Source: Aphrocallistes beatrix
Lineage: Eukaryota; Porifera; Hexactinellida; Sceptrulophora; Aphrocallistidae
Assembly: GCA_963281255.1 (NCBI GenBank)
Contig: OY725488.1
Coordinates: forward strand, 9,459,524-9,523,523
DNA length: 64,000 bases
Direction of reading: 5' to 3'
Shown here: positions 1-10,623 of the stretch, piece by piece
Layout of the letters: each line of letters begins with the position of its first letter
Numbering within the stretch: the first letter of the stretch is position 1
Position numbers and translations under genes: made by a program
The notes under the pieces: model-generated
What the model was told of the DNA's origin: nothing
What the model saw: only the letters and a program-made list of their open reading frames with translations
Databases searched by the model: none

Positions 1-277
1 CGAACTCCACTGTAAATGCGTAGTTAAGACCTGGGGGGGGGGGGGGCATCCGGTACATTTTCCCCGAGTTTGATTCTGCGGCCCTGGATTTCATTCGACT
101 ACCAAAGCCAAAATCATAGTAAGGTCCCGAATCTTTTTCTTTGGTCCCGGTTTGGAAAATTCCTGTGACCGCCACTGGTTAAGAGTAAAGTATATTTGTT
201 TATAATCGTTAAGTACGTATTAATTAATAATGGGGGAAGATGCATACAAACTCTGAAGGTATAAACACGAGTTAAGC
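1..277. other. noncoding edge with a G14 tract
   Basis: No supported gene. A homopolymer of 14 G runs from 33 to 46. The rest is AT-rich sequence downstream of the minus-strand gene that follows; I see no clear polyadenylation signal for that gene here. Confidence 0.6.
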
Positions 278-1036
278 TTAGAACAAGCCCACTTCTCCGA
301 GGTATCCCGGGACTCCAGTAGGCGGGAAAGTGAATATATGACGGATGACTAACCGCGTCAGTTTAGGATCGTCAGTCGGTAGCTGTCCTTGGGCGCCCGT
401 TAGCATCCCCTGCCCGAGTTCTCTGTTATAGCATTCGAGATGGCGGATACCGAAGCCGTAGGGGTCCCTGTAGGTAGGAGAGATGGAGGCGCATAGAATG
501 AGAGTAGGCGTATGCGGACAGAAATTGAAAGTGAAGTAATTGTAGATGAGGTCCACACCTGGTGTAACGAGACTCCCGTTCTCTCCTCCAAACGTCCCAC
601 CCAGCAGCTGGTTGTCAAGGAATAGCACCTGGTATCCACCTTCTATTGCCACGTAGCACAAGCTCCTCTGTCGGCCAGTGTTTGCCCACTGATTGTGTGT
701 GACTGTTACTTCCACGCCAGCATTCGCCGGATAGAGCAGGGCGTTCTCGAACCTTCTATTCCCGTTAACGACCGGCGCATTTGAGAAATCCAGACCGAAC
801 ACTCGCTTGAAATACTTAATCGCATCACTCGTCGTTTTATCGATTTCTACATCATTGAATTTTAGAATGTCTTTAAAATAGACCAAGTCTGGATCGAAGA
901 AGTCAAGTTCCTCTCCGTTGACAATCTTATCGATCGTCACACTCAGAGTGACATTGAACCACCCCGCTGGGCAGCTACTACTAGCTGCTAGTGCAGTGAA
1001 TGCACATACGATTGAGAGTCTACTCCAGAGCCTCAT
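278..1036 (-). CDS. secreted protein of unknown function, 252 aa
   Basis: Single open frame starting at an ATG (1034-1036) 42 bp downstream of a TATA box. The N-terminus looks like a signal peptide: Arg at residues 2 and 6, a hydrophobic stretch at about 8-18, and small residues (AASSS) before Cys22. The mature part has no transmembrane segment and a few scattered cysteines (22, 127, 173, 182, 202), so some disulfide bonding is possible. It reads as a globular extracellular protein rich in aromatic and beta-forming residues. I do not recognise the family and give no function. The neat promoter, signal peptide and normal amino-acid composition argue that it is a real gene. No introns are visible. 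Confidence 0.75.
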   Translation of the reverse strand: MRLWSRLSIVCAFTALAASSSCPAGWFNVTLSVTIDKIVNGEELDFFDPDLVYFKDILKFNDVEIDKTTSDAIKYFKRVFGLDFSNAPVVNGNRRFENALLYPANAGVEVTVTHNQWANTGRQRSLCYVAIEGGYQVLFLDNQLLGGTFGGENGSLVTPGVDLIYNYFTFNFCPHTPTLILCASISPTYRDPYGFGIRHLECYNRELGQGMLTGAQGQLPTDDPKLTRLVIRHIFTFPPTGVPGYLGEVGLF

Positions 1037-1077
1037 GTTAAGCTTGATAGTTGTTTAAGAATTGTTTTTGAAATGTG

Positions 1078-1085
1078 TATTTATA
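1078..1085 (-). promoter_or_regulatory. TATA box of the secreted-protein gene
   Basis: TATAAATA on the minus strand, first base at 1085, 49 bp before the ATG. An inverted CCAAT-type motif (1087-1094) overlaps its upstream side. With initiation about 30 bp downstream, the 5' UTR would be under 20 nt. Confidence 0.6.
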
Positions 1086-1479
1086 AACCAATGGTTTACT
1101 GATGCTGACGTGACTGCATCACCTTTTTCATAAATCACTTTCTACAGGTCTCAGCATTTTAGTGTTGTTTCTGCTTTTTGCCATCAAGGCAGTGAACCGA
1201 ATTAATTCCATCAAAACAACTTGATTACGTTGAGTTAGAGGAGTATCAGTAATAACGGCTGTTGATTCAATACTGAACTTCTTAGGAAATAATCTCAAAA
1301 CTGCATCGAATCTTTATTGTCAAGTTTTAGATTAGTTGACTATTTAGATTAATTGCAGAGTAGAAGTTAAGGTTTATCTTCATTTACCACTGATCTATTC
1401 CATTCAATCTTTACATAACTGAGCACTATTGTAAGCGGAACGTGTCAACTCGTCCTCACATTTTTAATATATCAACATG
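1086..1479. other. noncoding, nothing recognised
   Basis: AT-rich intergenic sequence upstream of the secreted-protein gene. No coding potential, repeat or RNA gene seen. Confidence 0.5.
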
Positions 1480-1695
1480 CATACTTGCCAACTGTCCCGT
1501 TTTTGGCGGGACGTCCCGCTTTTTACACTCTTTTATTGAGCTAATTTTCTCGAGTGTCCCGCTTTTACATGAAATTTCCCCATTATGTCCTGGTTTTTTT
1601 TACTCATGTTTAATACTTTTCTATTGCGTCCCGCCATGTCCCGCGAAATTCAACGCTGCGTCCCGTTTTTATCACGGCTCAGGTTGGCAAGTATG
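1480..1695 (+). mobile_element. 216-bp TIR element (family A, copy 1)
   Basis: Ends are inverted repeats of 13 bp: CATACTTGCCAAC at the left and its complement at the right. Both flanks carry AACATG (1474-1479 and 1696-1701), a likely target duplication. The body is rich in TCCCG/CGGGA words. Related copies lie inverted at 2135-2341 and 9415-9600. It is too small to encode a transposase, so it is a MITE. Short ORFs across it are not coding. Confidence 0.75.
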
Positions 1696-1799
1696 AACAT
1701 GAAACATTGTAATATATTTAGACACTATTCTGTTGGGCAAGTCATGGATCAGGATTTGTTAAGTAAGTGGTTTGGAGTGTTGCCAGATGGGCTGCTTAG

Positions 1800-2120
1800 C
1801 ATGTTCATGCCACATACCTTCAAATGTTCATGCCAAGTTCATGTCATACAACCTTAAATGTTCTTGCCAAAGCTCAAATGTCCATGTCAAGTTCTTGCCA
1901 AGTTCTTGCCAAAGCTCAAATGTCCATGTCAAGTTCTTGCCAAGTTCTTGCCAAAGCTCAAATGTCCATGTCAAGTTCTTGCCAAGTTCTTGCCAAGTTC
2001 ATGTCATATCAAAGAAGTATTTTGCCATGTTTATGGAAAAAGTAACAAATTCATGCCACAACCCAAAAGTTCATAAAAATCATAAAATCTATGAGCTTAG
2101 TTCATGATATGGCAACATTG
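1800..2120 (+). repeat. tandem repeat, 42-bp unit, with GCCAAGTTC words
   Basis: Three near-identical 42-bp units start at 1871, 1913 and 1955, each containing TTCTTGCCAAG twice and CAAATGTCCATG. Looser copies of the same words (TTCATGCCA) extend on both sides. A 111-aa low-complexity frame runs through it only because 42 is a multiple of 3. The array lies between two inverted family A elements. A relative of the TTCATGCCA words reappears near 43125-43200. Confidence 0.8.
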
Positions 2121-2134
2121 GTGGTTTGCATCTA

Positions 2135-2341
2135 CATACATGCCAATTTGAGCCGTGATAAAAGCTGGACGCGGCGTTGAAATTCGCGGGACGGACGCAA
2201 TAGAAAAGTATTAAGAATGGAATTAAAAAACAAACGGGCATAGTGGACTTTTCAAGTAAAACGGGACAAATGGAAATTAGCTCAATAGAAGAGTGAAAAA
2301 AGCGTGAAAGCCCGCCAAAAACGGGACGGTTGTCATGCCTG
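2135..2341 (-). mobile_element. TIR element (family A, copy 2, inverted)
   Basis: Reverse-complement relative of the element at 1480-1695 with diverged ends and the same internal words (GAGCTAATTTCC, AAAACGGGAC, GCGTTGAAATTCGCGGGAC). Together the two copies make a large inverted repeat around the 42-bp array. Confidence 0.7.
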
Positions 2342-3339
2342 CATTTCTCAGAGTATAGAGCTGCCTTATTGCACTACTCCATTCTTTGGTACCATTGATA
2401 ATGCCGTATTTGGCGCCTAGTTAGTTTTTTCCGCATATATAAGTCTGAGTTGTAGGCTGATCAGCTTTAGAGTAACCAGCAAATACAACTCCAACTTCTT
2501 ACTGTGGCTCAGATGCTCAAGGATCATTAGGGCCGAGTTGTTGGACGTAGCGATCTGGAGATCATTCTACATAATTATTTTATTACGGAGTGAAATAGCA
2601 TGGATTTGACTACTACGAGTTGGTATGTGGTACGAGTTAGTATTCTATGGTACTAGCTAGTAGTTGTAGAGTTGAATGGCATTCATTGTATTTGTACGAG
2701 AACTCCCAAACTATTGTTTTGGAATCCAATTATTCACTTTCAATGCAAGGATTAGGGCTATGATTTTTGGTCCGATCGTGTTTATAAGCGAGAAAATTTG
2801 TAATATTTTCCTATGCCATTATTTCTCGGATCAAGGAAAAATTATGAGATTGGTATTATCTCCTCAGATATTTAACTCCCTGAACCCCATATACTGGTTA
2901 ATATGAGAACAAGTGAGAGAAAATTCTTGATTATTATACACATTTCCTTCTTCCATTCATAAATGCATGCAATTATATATACTTAGGAGGAAATTCAGAT
3001 AAGACGCACAGATTCAGATGTTCTCTCCGTGCGTAATAATACTTAGTCGACCACTTTTTCTATTAAAAGCTCAACGTGTAAATCAATGTAATTAATAACT
3101 CTATTACAATTTGATTGGCCAGTCTCTAATCTATTTAGATAATACTTATTTCTGTGAGGTGGTATATTGTTATTGGCCAAAGCAAATTGATACAACACAT
3201 GAGAATCATAATTATTTTCATGACGCACGATCTAGCACCATGTTAACTCAGGCCCGTCGGGAGCTCATAAAAAGTGTTAAGGCCATTATCGTTATGCCAA
3301 TCAAAAGTGGTGCGAGTCAACCACCTGATTGTCCATATA
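2342..3339. other. noncoding, nothing recognised
   Basis: AT-rich DNA without a convincing frame. Short ORFs at 2676-2906 and 3111-3464 have no recognisable domain, and the second runs into a MITE end. Confidence 0.5.
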
Positions 3340-3718
3340 CAGGGTGTCCTGAAATTATTGGCGCCTTACTTGATATGCTAAAAATTCAAATCATGGTAAA
3401 CTATCGCATAAATATATCTCCAGCAAGTTCTATACGCTTCCTGATCCTATCAGGCATCGAATAATACCTATTACCGAGGCTCAATAGAATGATAGGAAGG
3501 TTGAAAGGATAAACTGTATGGTTATTCAGTGGAATTCGCTTATTAGCAATATTGCTCTATTAGCAACCAATTTTCAGGTCCCAGGTGAAGTTTTTGTGTT
3601 AATTCTGTTCGCTTATTAGCAACTTCGCGCATTAACAACCATTTTATGAGCAAAACGCTGATAAATATAGTAAGTCAAGAAACCTAAGGTGCCAATAATT
3701 CCTGGACACCAACACCTG
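3340..3718. mobile_element. 379-bp Tc1/mariner-type MITE
   Basis: Left end begins CAGGGTGTCCTGAAATTATT and the right end is its imperfect complement over about 30 bp (AATAATTCCTGGACACC, then CCTG). TA flanks both ends. The interior contains GCTTATTAGCAA words in direct repeat and no transposase. The CAGGGTG start matches the element at 30471-31048. Confidence 0.7.
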
Positions 3719-4639
3719 TATTAACACAGTTTATAAAAAAAGTGGTAATGCCATGTGACTGTAGCCACCCAAGAAGTATTACCAAGGTTCTGAGTACAGA
3801 TCCTAGGTATAGCCATCCCTGGTACTGACACCAAGTAAACGCTGTTAACGGACAGTTTTGCTGTTGGTTGTAACAGCTCAGCTTTCTTTCCAGTATTGTT
3901 TCACTGTCCTGTAAGAAGCGGAGTAGTTCCTCTCAAGGGTAAATTACGGCGTAAAACCACCAAGCAACCTTTGGAGTCCTTTTTTAGCTAAGCTGGCATT
4001 TTAGGTCAAAGAAAACCTCCAAAGGGTGGTTGGGTGTTTGGTGGTAAATTACCAATTAACCTCAATCTCGCACGAAAGTGGTATTTTTGAACAAATTTCA
4101 ATTTTGACCTCTACACCATCATGATTTAACCTTAACAACAGCATTTATCCCTATTCATATTCGATCTTTATCTTTATCGAAAGAAATGGGAGACAATTTA
4201 AATAGGATTATTTTTACTTTAAATACGCTTGTATTATTTAATATACTAAGAGTATTTAGGTTTGGACATCCACAAGTACTACTATATGGTAATAAACTGA
4301 CTCCAGATTAATTATATTTAATTCAACTACGTTAAAGTTAAATACTTTCTACTTTAATCTGTCTTTATAACTTGATATATATGGGCAACAGTTCTCATTT
4401 GTTGAGAATGAAGCTAATGCTCGATTTTTTAATGAAAAGGGCAAGACGCTATCAAATTATCAATAATTGAGTTTCTATTAATAGCTCCCATTGTTACAGA
4501 GAAGAGCAATAGTAGTCTAATTAACGTAGTAAGTACAATACAAGAAGTTACAAACGATAGGGATACTACACTCAGATGAAACTATATACTACTTAACAAT
4601 TGCTGTACGTACAAAGGATAATCATAGTTATAGTTATCA
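3719..4639. other. noncoding, nothing recognised
   Basis: Long AT-rich stretch without coding signal, repeat or RNA structure that I can support. Confidence 0.5.
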
Positions 4640-4752
4640 CTTAAATTACCTGGGATCATTTCTATTTATAGCAAAGACTCTACACTTCTAAGGTTTCCCC
4701 GCCCGAAATGACTTAACCGGAAATGAGTTAGCAAAAATCTAGCGCCATTTAA
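4640..4752 (+). repeat. 113-bp dispersed repeat, copy 1
   Basis: Matches 5875-5987 over 113 bp with no indel and only a handful of substitutions. Part of it (ATCATTTCTATTTATA followed by GAC) recurs in degenerate form near 12540 and 12750, so this is a dispersed family, not an LTR pair. Confidence 0.75.
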
Positions 4753-5874
4753 TTAAGTAATACTGAATACCAGCTACTTTCTGTTCCATGAATCTCTACT
4801 ACTCTACACCATCATGGTTTGCTATTAACTATAACCAGTGGTGTAGTGCTCAAAATAACGCGGGGAAACGCCTGTAAAATAGTATTTTGCGCCAAAATGT
4901 TGGTAAGACATGAACACATCGTCACAGAAGGTTTTGCGATCGGAGCTCCAACATAATATTGCAAAAAAATAAAGTTACTGCACCAATCCTTCAACGAAAA
5001 TAAACGCGCTTTCCCTTCGAAAATGGTACAGTTAAGATGTGGTGTTGTCGTACCTAGCACATTGATCCATTCTCCATGCATCTTTTGATATAACACTGAA
5101 GTATGCCATGAGTTATCGTACTGAGACCACAAGAGAGCATACTTGTATAACATCCTCATTGCATTCAGATGCGAGAATAGCAATACACAAGGTGAATAGC
5201 ACCTGAGAATAGAATATCCTATTGCCGCTAATATTAGGACATTGAAGACAGGAAGAGAGATACTCTAGGAAGACATGAGACTTTGCGATCCAGCAACTGT
5301 TTTTAATTCTTCCTATTATTTATTAAAATTATAATAACGATATGATGATATTGTTAAATGGAATTTTAAAGATCCTTCCAGATATCGCGTCTTTCAGTCA
5401 CTTTCTATGCCACCGAATCCACAAAAATGCCGAGCAGTCTAAGTAAGGTAAATTAAGATACACTTTCTCCATACGCAAGAAGCCACCTGATCCAACTGCT
5501 ATTTTATGGCAATGTCACTATATTGTGGATAACGCTACACCATTCATTGAGATTTTAACGGACGCAATTCACACTATTGTTAACATGTGACGTGTTAAAT
5601 AATAATAGTCGGTAGAGATCAATTTGCACGAGTATGTTTTACTTGTTGCTAAGTTAAGCCAGAGAAGAAGATAACTAAATCTTCAACTGCTTCAAAACTT
5701 AGTGGTAGGTAATCATCAAATGGAAAAATATCTAAATTTAAACTCTCAATGATAGTACTAATGTTTGCTATAACAGACTTTATATTGTCATAAGGATTAT
5801 CTCTATATAATACTTTTACTTGTTTAATTGCCTCTTAAGTGTAAATACCCACACACTGATATTAATAATTATCC
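4753..5874. other. noncoding between the two 113-bp repeats
   Basis: A 123-codon minus-strand frame at 4812-5183 opens at TTG, not ATG, and has no recognisable domain; I do not call it a gene. Nothing else found. Confidence 0.45.
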
Positions 5875-5987
5875 CTTAAATTACCTGGGGTCATTTCTAT
5901 TTATAGCAAAGACCCCGCACTTCTAAGGTTTCCCCGCCCAAAATGACTTAACCGGAAATGAGTTAGCAAAAATCTAGCGCCATTTAA
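5875..5987 (+). repeat. 113-bp dispersed repeat, copy 2
   Basis: Second copy of the repeat at 4640-4752, same orientation, 157 bp beyond the stop of the Rab-like gene. Its high identity suggests a recent duplication or insertion. Confidence 0.75.
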
Positions 5988-6143
5988 GGAATTAAAGTAT
6001 CTATAATGTAATTGTATGTATTTGTATTTCAATAGAACGCAAAAATAAGGATTAAGAATAGCGCGCATCTCTGCTGATTCTTTGTTTAGTTGCCGCTCAA
6101 ATTTAAGCCAATCAAATCTGTGCATCACTAGCACCCCACTTGC

Positions 6144-6671
6144 TTATGGGGTTAGCGAAATGTTGAAATAAGAAAGATCCAAATCCATATTCGTTCCTTC
6201 TTTCGCACTCACTTCAAGAAATTCTACTTCGTTTCTCTTCGCAAAATTCTCAACTTCGTTTATTGGGACCTCTCTCTTCGATTGAAGATCACATTTGTTC
6301 CCGATGATGATTTTCCTTGGCACTTCTTTAACTTGACTCAACCAAAATTCTAATTCTAGAAATGACTTCTTATTCGTGACATCATACACCAAGAATACTA
6401 TCTCGGTATTCAGCTTGAAAGAATCGTGAATATATCTGGACCTTTGGTTATAAACCTGGTCCCAGATTTGAATTCTAACTTCCATGTCGTCCTTCTTTAC
6501 TACTTTCAGTCTGTAGTCCAAGCCTTCCACTTCGCTGATGAATTCTGGAAAAATTCCTTCCGCATACCTTCGTATGAAACTTGTGATCCCTACGCCGTGT
6601 TCCCCCACAGCGATTACCTTTCTGTACTTATCTCTTACTGCCATTTGTAACAACTCTGATACCAAGACCAT
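6144..6671 (-). CDS. Rab-like small GTPase with degenerate nucleotide site
   Basis: The 175-aa product follows a Rab/Ras fold. The P-loop is GEHGVGITS (residues 23-31): the family's invariant Lys is Ile29. The G2 region (FISEVEGLDYRLKVV, 44-58) lacks the effector-loop Thr. The G3 DTAGQ motif is replaced by DQVYNQ (71-76), losing the Gly and catalytic Gln. G4 (GNKCDL, 124-129) and G5 (SAK, 155-157) are intact. The C-terminus stops soon after G5, without the hypervariable tail or prenylation cysteines of Rabs. Loss of both the P-loop Lys and G3 while the frame stays open and G4/G5 stay perfect suggests a pseudo-GTPase, or a young pseudogene or retrocopy. A downstream exon with the tail cannot be excluded. 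The start could also be Met10. Confidence 0.75.
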   Translation of the reverse strand: MVLVSELLQMAVRDKYRKVIAVGEHGVGITSFIRRYAEGIFPEFISEVEGLDYRLKVVKKDDMEVRIQIWDQVYNQRSRYIHDSFKLNTEIVFLVYDVTNKKSFLELEFWLSQVKEVPRKIIIGNKCDLQSKREVPINEVENFAKRNEVEFLEVSAKEGTNMDLDLSYFNISLTP

Positions 6672-7835
6672 TATCTATTAGCAATGCATATTCGGTATCA
6701 GGGAGCTTAAAGTTATTGAGAAGAGGTTCTCTTTTATATCAGTCGCTATTGTTCTCCTGACTCCATTCATGTTTAAGCAGTAGTCACAGCGCAATTACCG
6801 AATGTATGGAATATTCAATCAGTGCTGTTAACCAGGATATGATCACTTCGCGTTGTTTAATTCATTTCCTCCATCAAAATTATTCGCATCTCCAAGAGAG
6901 ACTCAATGATGGACAATCAGACTTTATTCTTCAGTGTGAACCAGCTACGAGATGGTAGTGCTTCCATAATCTCAGATAAAGCGTGATGAATTTCCTCTTC
7001 TGATACTTTTCTTACTTCTGCATCCTCTCATGCATCCTTTTACATCCATTATATCATAGCATCAAATCATACACTACTTGGAATTCTCCAAAGAACAGCT
7101 GACCACTCGAGATTGTGTCCATAATTGCTTCTGGAAACTCCCTATTAATAGCACATTATCTTTTTATCGCATAATCGACAAGTTTATTAAGCTTTCAATT
7201 TGTGGGTATTTTTCCGCTTCACAATTGCTCTAGTTATTTTCACAGATTATTAAATACTTATATACCATTAAATTGTAAAGATTATCAGTTAATTTCTCCA
7301 ACTAACCAATAGATACTATCTCATGCATGCATTTATCATCGAATATTAATACCAGTTAAACTCTTTTATCCAAGATTTAATATGTACTTCCACCTAGACT
7401 ATCGAGAAGGAGGTCCATTGTTAAAGAATTGATTGGTAATCGATAAGAAAGTCCTTCATCAACACTATCAATAGGGATTTAGTTCAGTAACATGATGCTA
7501 CTGGTCCGGTTGGTCTGGTTTAAACGTACCACTTTTCAAAATTGGCCCACAGTTGGTCCGATTAAACCTGACCACTTTTCAAAGGTGGTCCGGTTAAACC
7601 GAACCACTTATAAAATTGTGTCGCCGGCGGAGTGCTATTATTAGAGTCTTATTTCTTCTTTGGCGTTGATAATAGCAAACTGATGCTTAGTAAACGCCTA
7701 ATTTAAAGGGTTTAGCTTGGAAAATAGCGTGTTTGTTGTAAATAATGCAATTTACCTGATTGAACCATACAAAATTCAAGATTAAGCACTTACAATCATC
7801 GTGAGGGAATACTGCCATTGTTACTCATTGCCTTG
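6672..7835. other. noncoding, short internal GGTCCGGTT repeats
   Basis: No gene recognised. Around 7500-7615 a TGGTCCG(G/A)TTAAAC word followed by ACCACTTTTCAAA recurs about three times, partly as an imperfect palindrome; it may be a worn MITE. Confidence 0.45.
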
Positions 7836-8013
7836 TATATATGACTCCGCTTAATAGGGCCATATCGTCAGAGGGTAATTTGACTTGATTAAAAGCGGAG
7901 AACCCTATTAACCGAACAAAGTATTAGCTGATATTGGCATGATTATGTTCCTAACTAAAGTGACCCGATTACCCGGTTGGTCCCATTAACCGGTGGTTAT
8001 ATTTAGCGGAGTA
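7836..8013 (+). mobile_element. degenerate MITE, GACTCCGCTTAATAGGG family (copy 1)
   Basis: Worn relative of the element complete at 24336-24527: it keeps GACTCCGCTTAATAGGG, a central GCGGAGAACCCTATTAACCG and a right end TTAGCGGAGT. The ends have decayed. Confidence 0.65.
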
Positions 8014-8169
8014 CAGATATTGGATATAGTGATAATTTTGTTTGGTTTGAGGTCCCCAGTCGATGATTCCATACTAATTTTTATTGGATATATTGATGTA
8101 TTGGATATAGTGACAATTTGACCAAATTTCCTACCCTCGGCACTATCACCATATCCAATATCTACTGTA
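8012..8169. mobile_element. 158-bp TIR element, TACAG..ATATTGGATAT ends
   Basis: Left end TACAGATATTGGATATAGTG matches the complement of the right end (CACCATATCCAATATCTACTGTA, broken by one 3-bp gap). It abuts the right end of the previous MITE, so one probably inserted into the edge of the other. No coding capacity. Confidence 0.6.
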
Positions 8170-9414
8170 TACCGTATTTGTAATCTGATGAAATTAAGTT
8201 AAGACCCCAGAAAGAACTGAGTAAGGCAGAGCACTTTACAGTAAATAACAGTATCTAATCTTACACAGTGAAATAGAGTGTTTTAATTTAGTCGTCGATG
8301 TATTGTTATAAATTGATTAAATGTATTACGTCTAAAAGTCATGAATTGCTTCGACATCGTTTGTTGAATACGCTGCATTTTGTTTGAATGAGAATTCCTG
8401 TGTTAAATATCTCTCCTATGCTCGAAGAGAAGGAATCAGATAACACTGAAACTGATTGTATGTAATAATCTAGCATCATACATTTACTGTTGATGTAGCT
8501 ATATTATCTTGGTGGATGGCATGGTCAGATCTTTCTAACGTATTTTAATCCTACAAAGTTTGATTAGCTACAAACATCTGTTGAATGAACCAGAATTCTT
8601 TTCTGACCTCGTAGTACGAACACCAGGGGATGGCCAAAATTTGTTCGTATTATCAGGAATTCGTGATTTACAACTGAAGAGGATTATAAAGATTCGTATT
8701 AAGTTAACAGTTTCTACTGTAGTATTTGGAATGGGCGAAACTTATGTAGCCAAAGGTTTTTGTTGTTATTTCCTTCAAACTCATATTGTGTTAAATCTAA
8801 GGGGTTACAATCAAATCATTAGTAAAAGACTCACATTTAATTATATATGCACCACCTCAATGTGTCAGTGGCGTACATCATGAGATCGGAGTATTTGTGT
8901 ATACTTTTGCAAAACAAGAAATTCAAAAAGTGTACGCACTTCTTATCCGAGTTACCCCTTATCTGTACTACGAGTCTACTGTACAGTATATATCGTCTGT
9001 AGCCAATAATTTGCATTCAGAGACAGAATTAACCAATCCTGACTAGTATTCATGAAGTACTCTTTAATGAGGGAGAAAGTGGTGAAAGAGCGGTATTCTG
9101 GATACAATTTGCATTTCGTTATAAGTTGGATATTGACTTGAACTAGAAAGTAATTTTCACATCATCTGGGTTGACAATATTTTGATCCAAAAGTCAGAAA
9201 TTGAACCAAATAGATGTATTATAGACCTAAAAATGGAAAAATGACTTGAATTTATTCTATTTGGAATTTTTCAATCATTTTGACTAAATATATTGCGATT
9301 ATTGTACACAATCATAATAAATGGTACTTTTACGTACTTTAAGTACTGAGCCGTTATCTGTATTCAGAAGCTAATTAGTGGAAATAGAATAAATCAAAAG
9401 CTGATCACCTGAGC
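8170..9414. other. noncoding, nothing recognised
   Basis: AT-rich DNA. A 107-codon frame at 8560-8883 has no recognisable domain and is not called. Confidence 0.5.
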
Positions 9415-9600
9415 TATACAATGCCAACCTGAGCCATGATAAAAGTGGGGCGCAGCGTTGAATTTACAGGACATGGCGGGACACAATAAAAAAGTAAAAT
9501 ACAAAAAAGCAGGACATAATGGGGAAATTTCATGTAAAAGCGGGACACTCGAGGAAATTAGCTCAATAGAAGAGTGAAAAAAGCGGGTCGTCTCGTCAAA
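9415..9600 (-). mobile_element. TIR element (family A, copy 3, right end decayed)
   Basis: Same orientation as the copy at 2135-2341: it starts near ATGCCAACCTGAGCC and runs through GCGTTGAATTTACAGGACAT and GAGCTAATTTCC complements to AAAAAAGCGGG. The terminal CCAAC arm is lost into an AT microsatellite next to the following MITE. Confidence 0.7.
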
Positions 9601-9611
9601 ATATATATATA

Positions 9612-10173
9612 TACAGTCGACTCCGCTTAATAGGGTCACATCGGTCAGAGGACATTTTGCCCCGATTAAGCGGAGAACCCTATTAACCGAAAATATTTTG
9701 TATCAGCTTCTGTGTGTGAGAGCTATTCTGGTCCTGCCAAAAGTGACCCAATTAAGCGGTTGACCCGATTAAACAGTGACCCTGGGCCTTATTCACTAAG
9801 AAAACTTAAGATTTGCTTAACTTTTGAATCTTCAAAATTAGAAGAGATTTTTAAAGATTTCAAATAGATTGCATACTCTATTAATTTTAAGTGGTACAAT
9901 TGAAATGCTTGACAAGTTTTGACCCATTTGTTAAACTTTTCAGAAAGTTACGTAATATTTTAAGTTAAGTATGACATCACGAATATTTCGAGAGTGACTT
10001 GGAATATTTCCAGTATTTAGGTAGTTTATATTTCTATTGGTATCATTGAACATCTATTTACCCAAATCGTAATGCAACTCTTCAAAATTTCCACTATATA
10101 AAGTTATATAAAGTTAAGCAAATCTTAAGTTTTCTTAGTGAATAAGGCCCCCTATTAAGCGGAGTTGACTGTA
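9612..10173 (+). mobile_element. MITE, TACAGTCGACTCCGC family (copy 2), interrupted
   Basis: Left part 9612-9783 and right part 10151-10173 join into the same sequence as the complete 192-bp copy at 24336-24527. Ends are TACAGTCGACTCCGC and its complement, in an AT microsatellite. The gap is filled by a second element with perfect 40-bp TIRs (9784-10150). Confidence 0.85.
9784..10150. mobile_element. 367-bp MITE with perfect 40-bp TIRs, nested
   Basis: The terminal 40 bp (beginning GGGCCTTATTCACTAAG) are exactly repeated in inverse at the other end. CCT flanks both sides (9781-9783 and 10151-10153), a 3-bp target duplication as in PIF/Harbinger-type elements, though C runs make the duplication length uncertain. 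The uninterrupted copy at 24336-24527 is the empty site. No transposase, so it moves in trans. Confidence 0.8.
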
Positions 10174-10623
10174 TATATATATATATATATATATATCCTT
10201 ACTATTAAAACGCGATCAATGTTTATTTATTTGTTTATTTAAGGTTAGATATTATCGGTTTTATTCAATCTTGAGTCGCTAACGAGATGAAACTTTTCAA
10301 TTTACATAAACTTGTGCATTAAAGCTGCAGTCTAGAAAATATCTAGTATGGTTGCTATTTTTGTATTGTATGGTAACCAGATTTTGGTTAGGAATTCATA
10401 TGTAAATAACTCTGAAATATATATCCTTCGTTGAATAAACCCATCATTTTGCTTAGCTGAGAAAATGCATACCATTCCCTTTATTCTAGACATCTCAGGT
10501 TTCAACGTGGAACAGAAACCATGTGCTAAATTTGTATTCGGTTTCTTTAAAAGCTTTTGAAGAGATTTTGCAATAATATACACGCATACATATCAATTGA
10601 AACTAACTCTTCAAAATCTCACG
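10174..10623. other. noncoding, upstream of methyltransferase copy 1
   Basis: An AT microsatellite (10172-10196), then a CCTTACTATTAAAACG word like the Helentron-like 5' ends at 11611 and 31271, so it may be a third, truncated 5' end. The last 21 bp before the ATG (CTCTTCAAAATCTCACG) are shared with other methyltransferase copies, but the sequence further upstream is unique to this copy. Confidence 0.5.

Noticed and set aside
1861-2003. CRISPR-like array
   Set aside because: Units are fully tandem with no unique spacers, and the DNA is eukaryotic.
1772-2107. 111-codon frame rich in SNVHVKFLPSSCQ
   Set aside because: It is generated by a 42-bp tandem repeat (a multiple of 3); low complexity, no start context.
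4812-5183. 123-codon minus-strand frame
   Set aside because: Starts at TTG, no recognisable domain, AT-rich composition like its surroundings.
4640-5987. LTR retrotransposon with 113-bp LTRs
   Set aside because: The repeats lack TG..CA ends and there is no primer-binding site or polyprotein between them; the repeat belongs to a dispersed family.
10597-10623. nine-codon N-terminal extension of methyltransferase copy 1
   Set aside because: It opens at TTG; all other copies start at MASTESRE.
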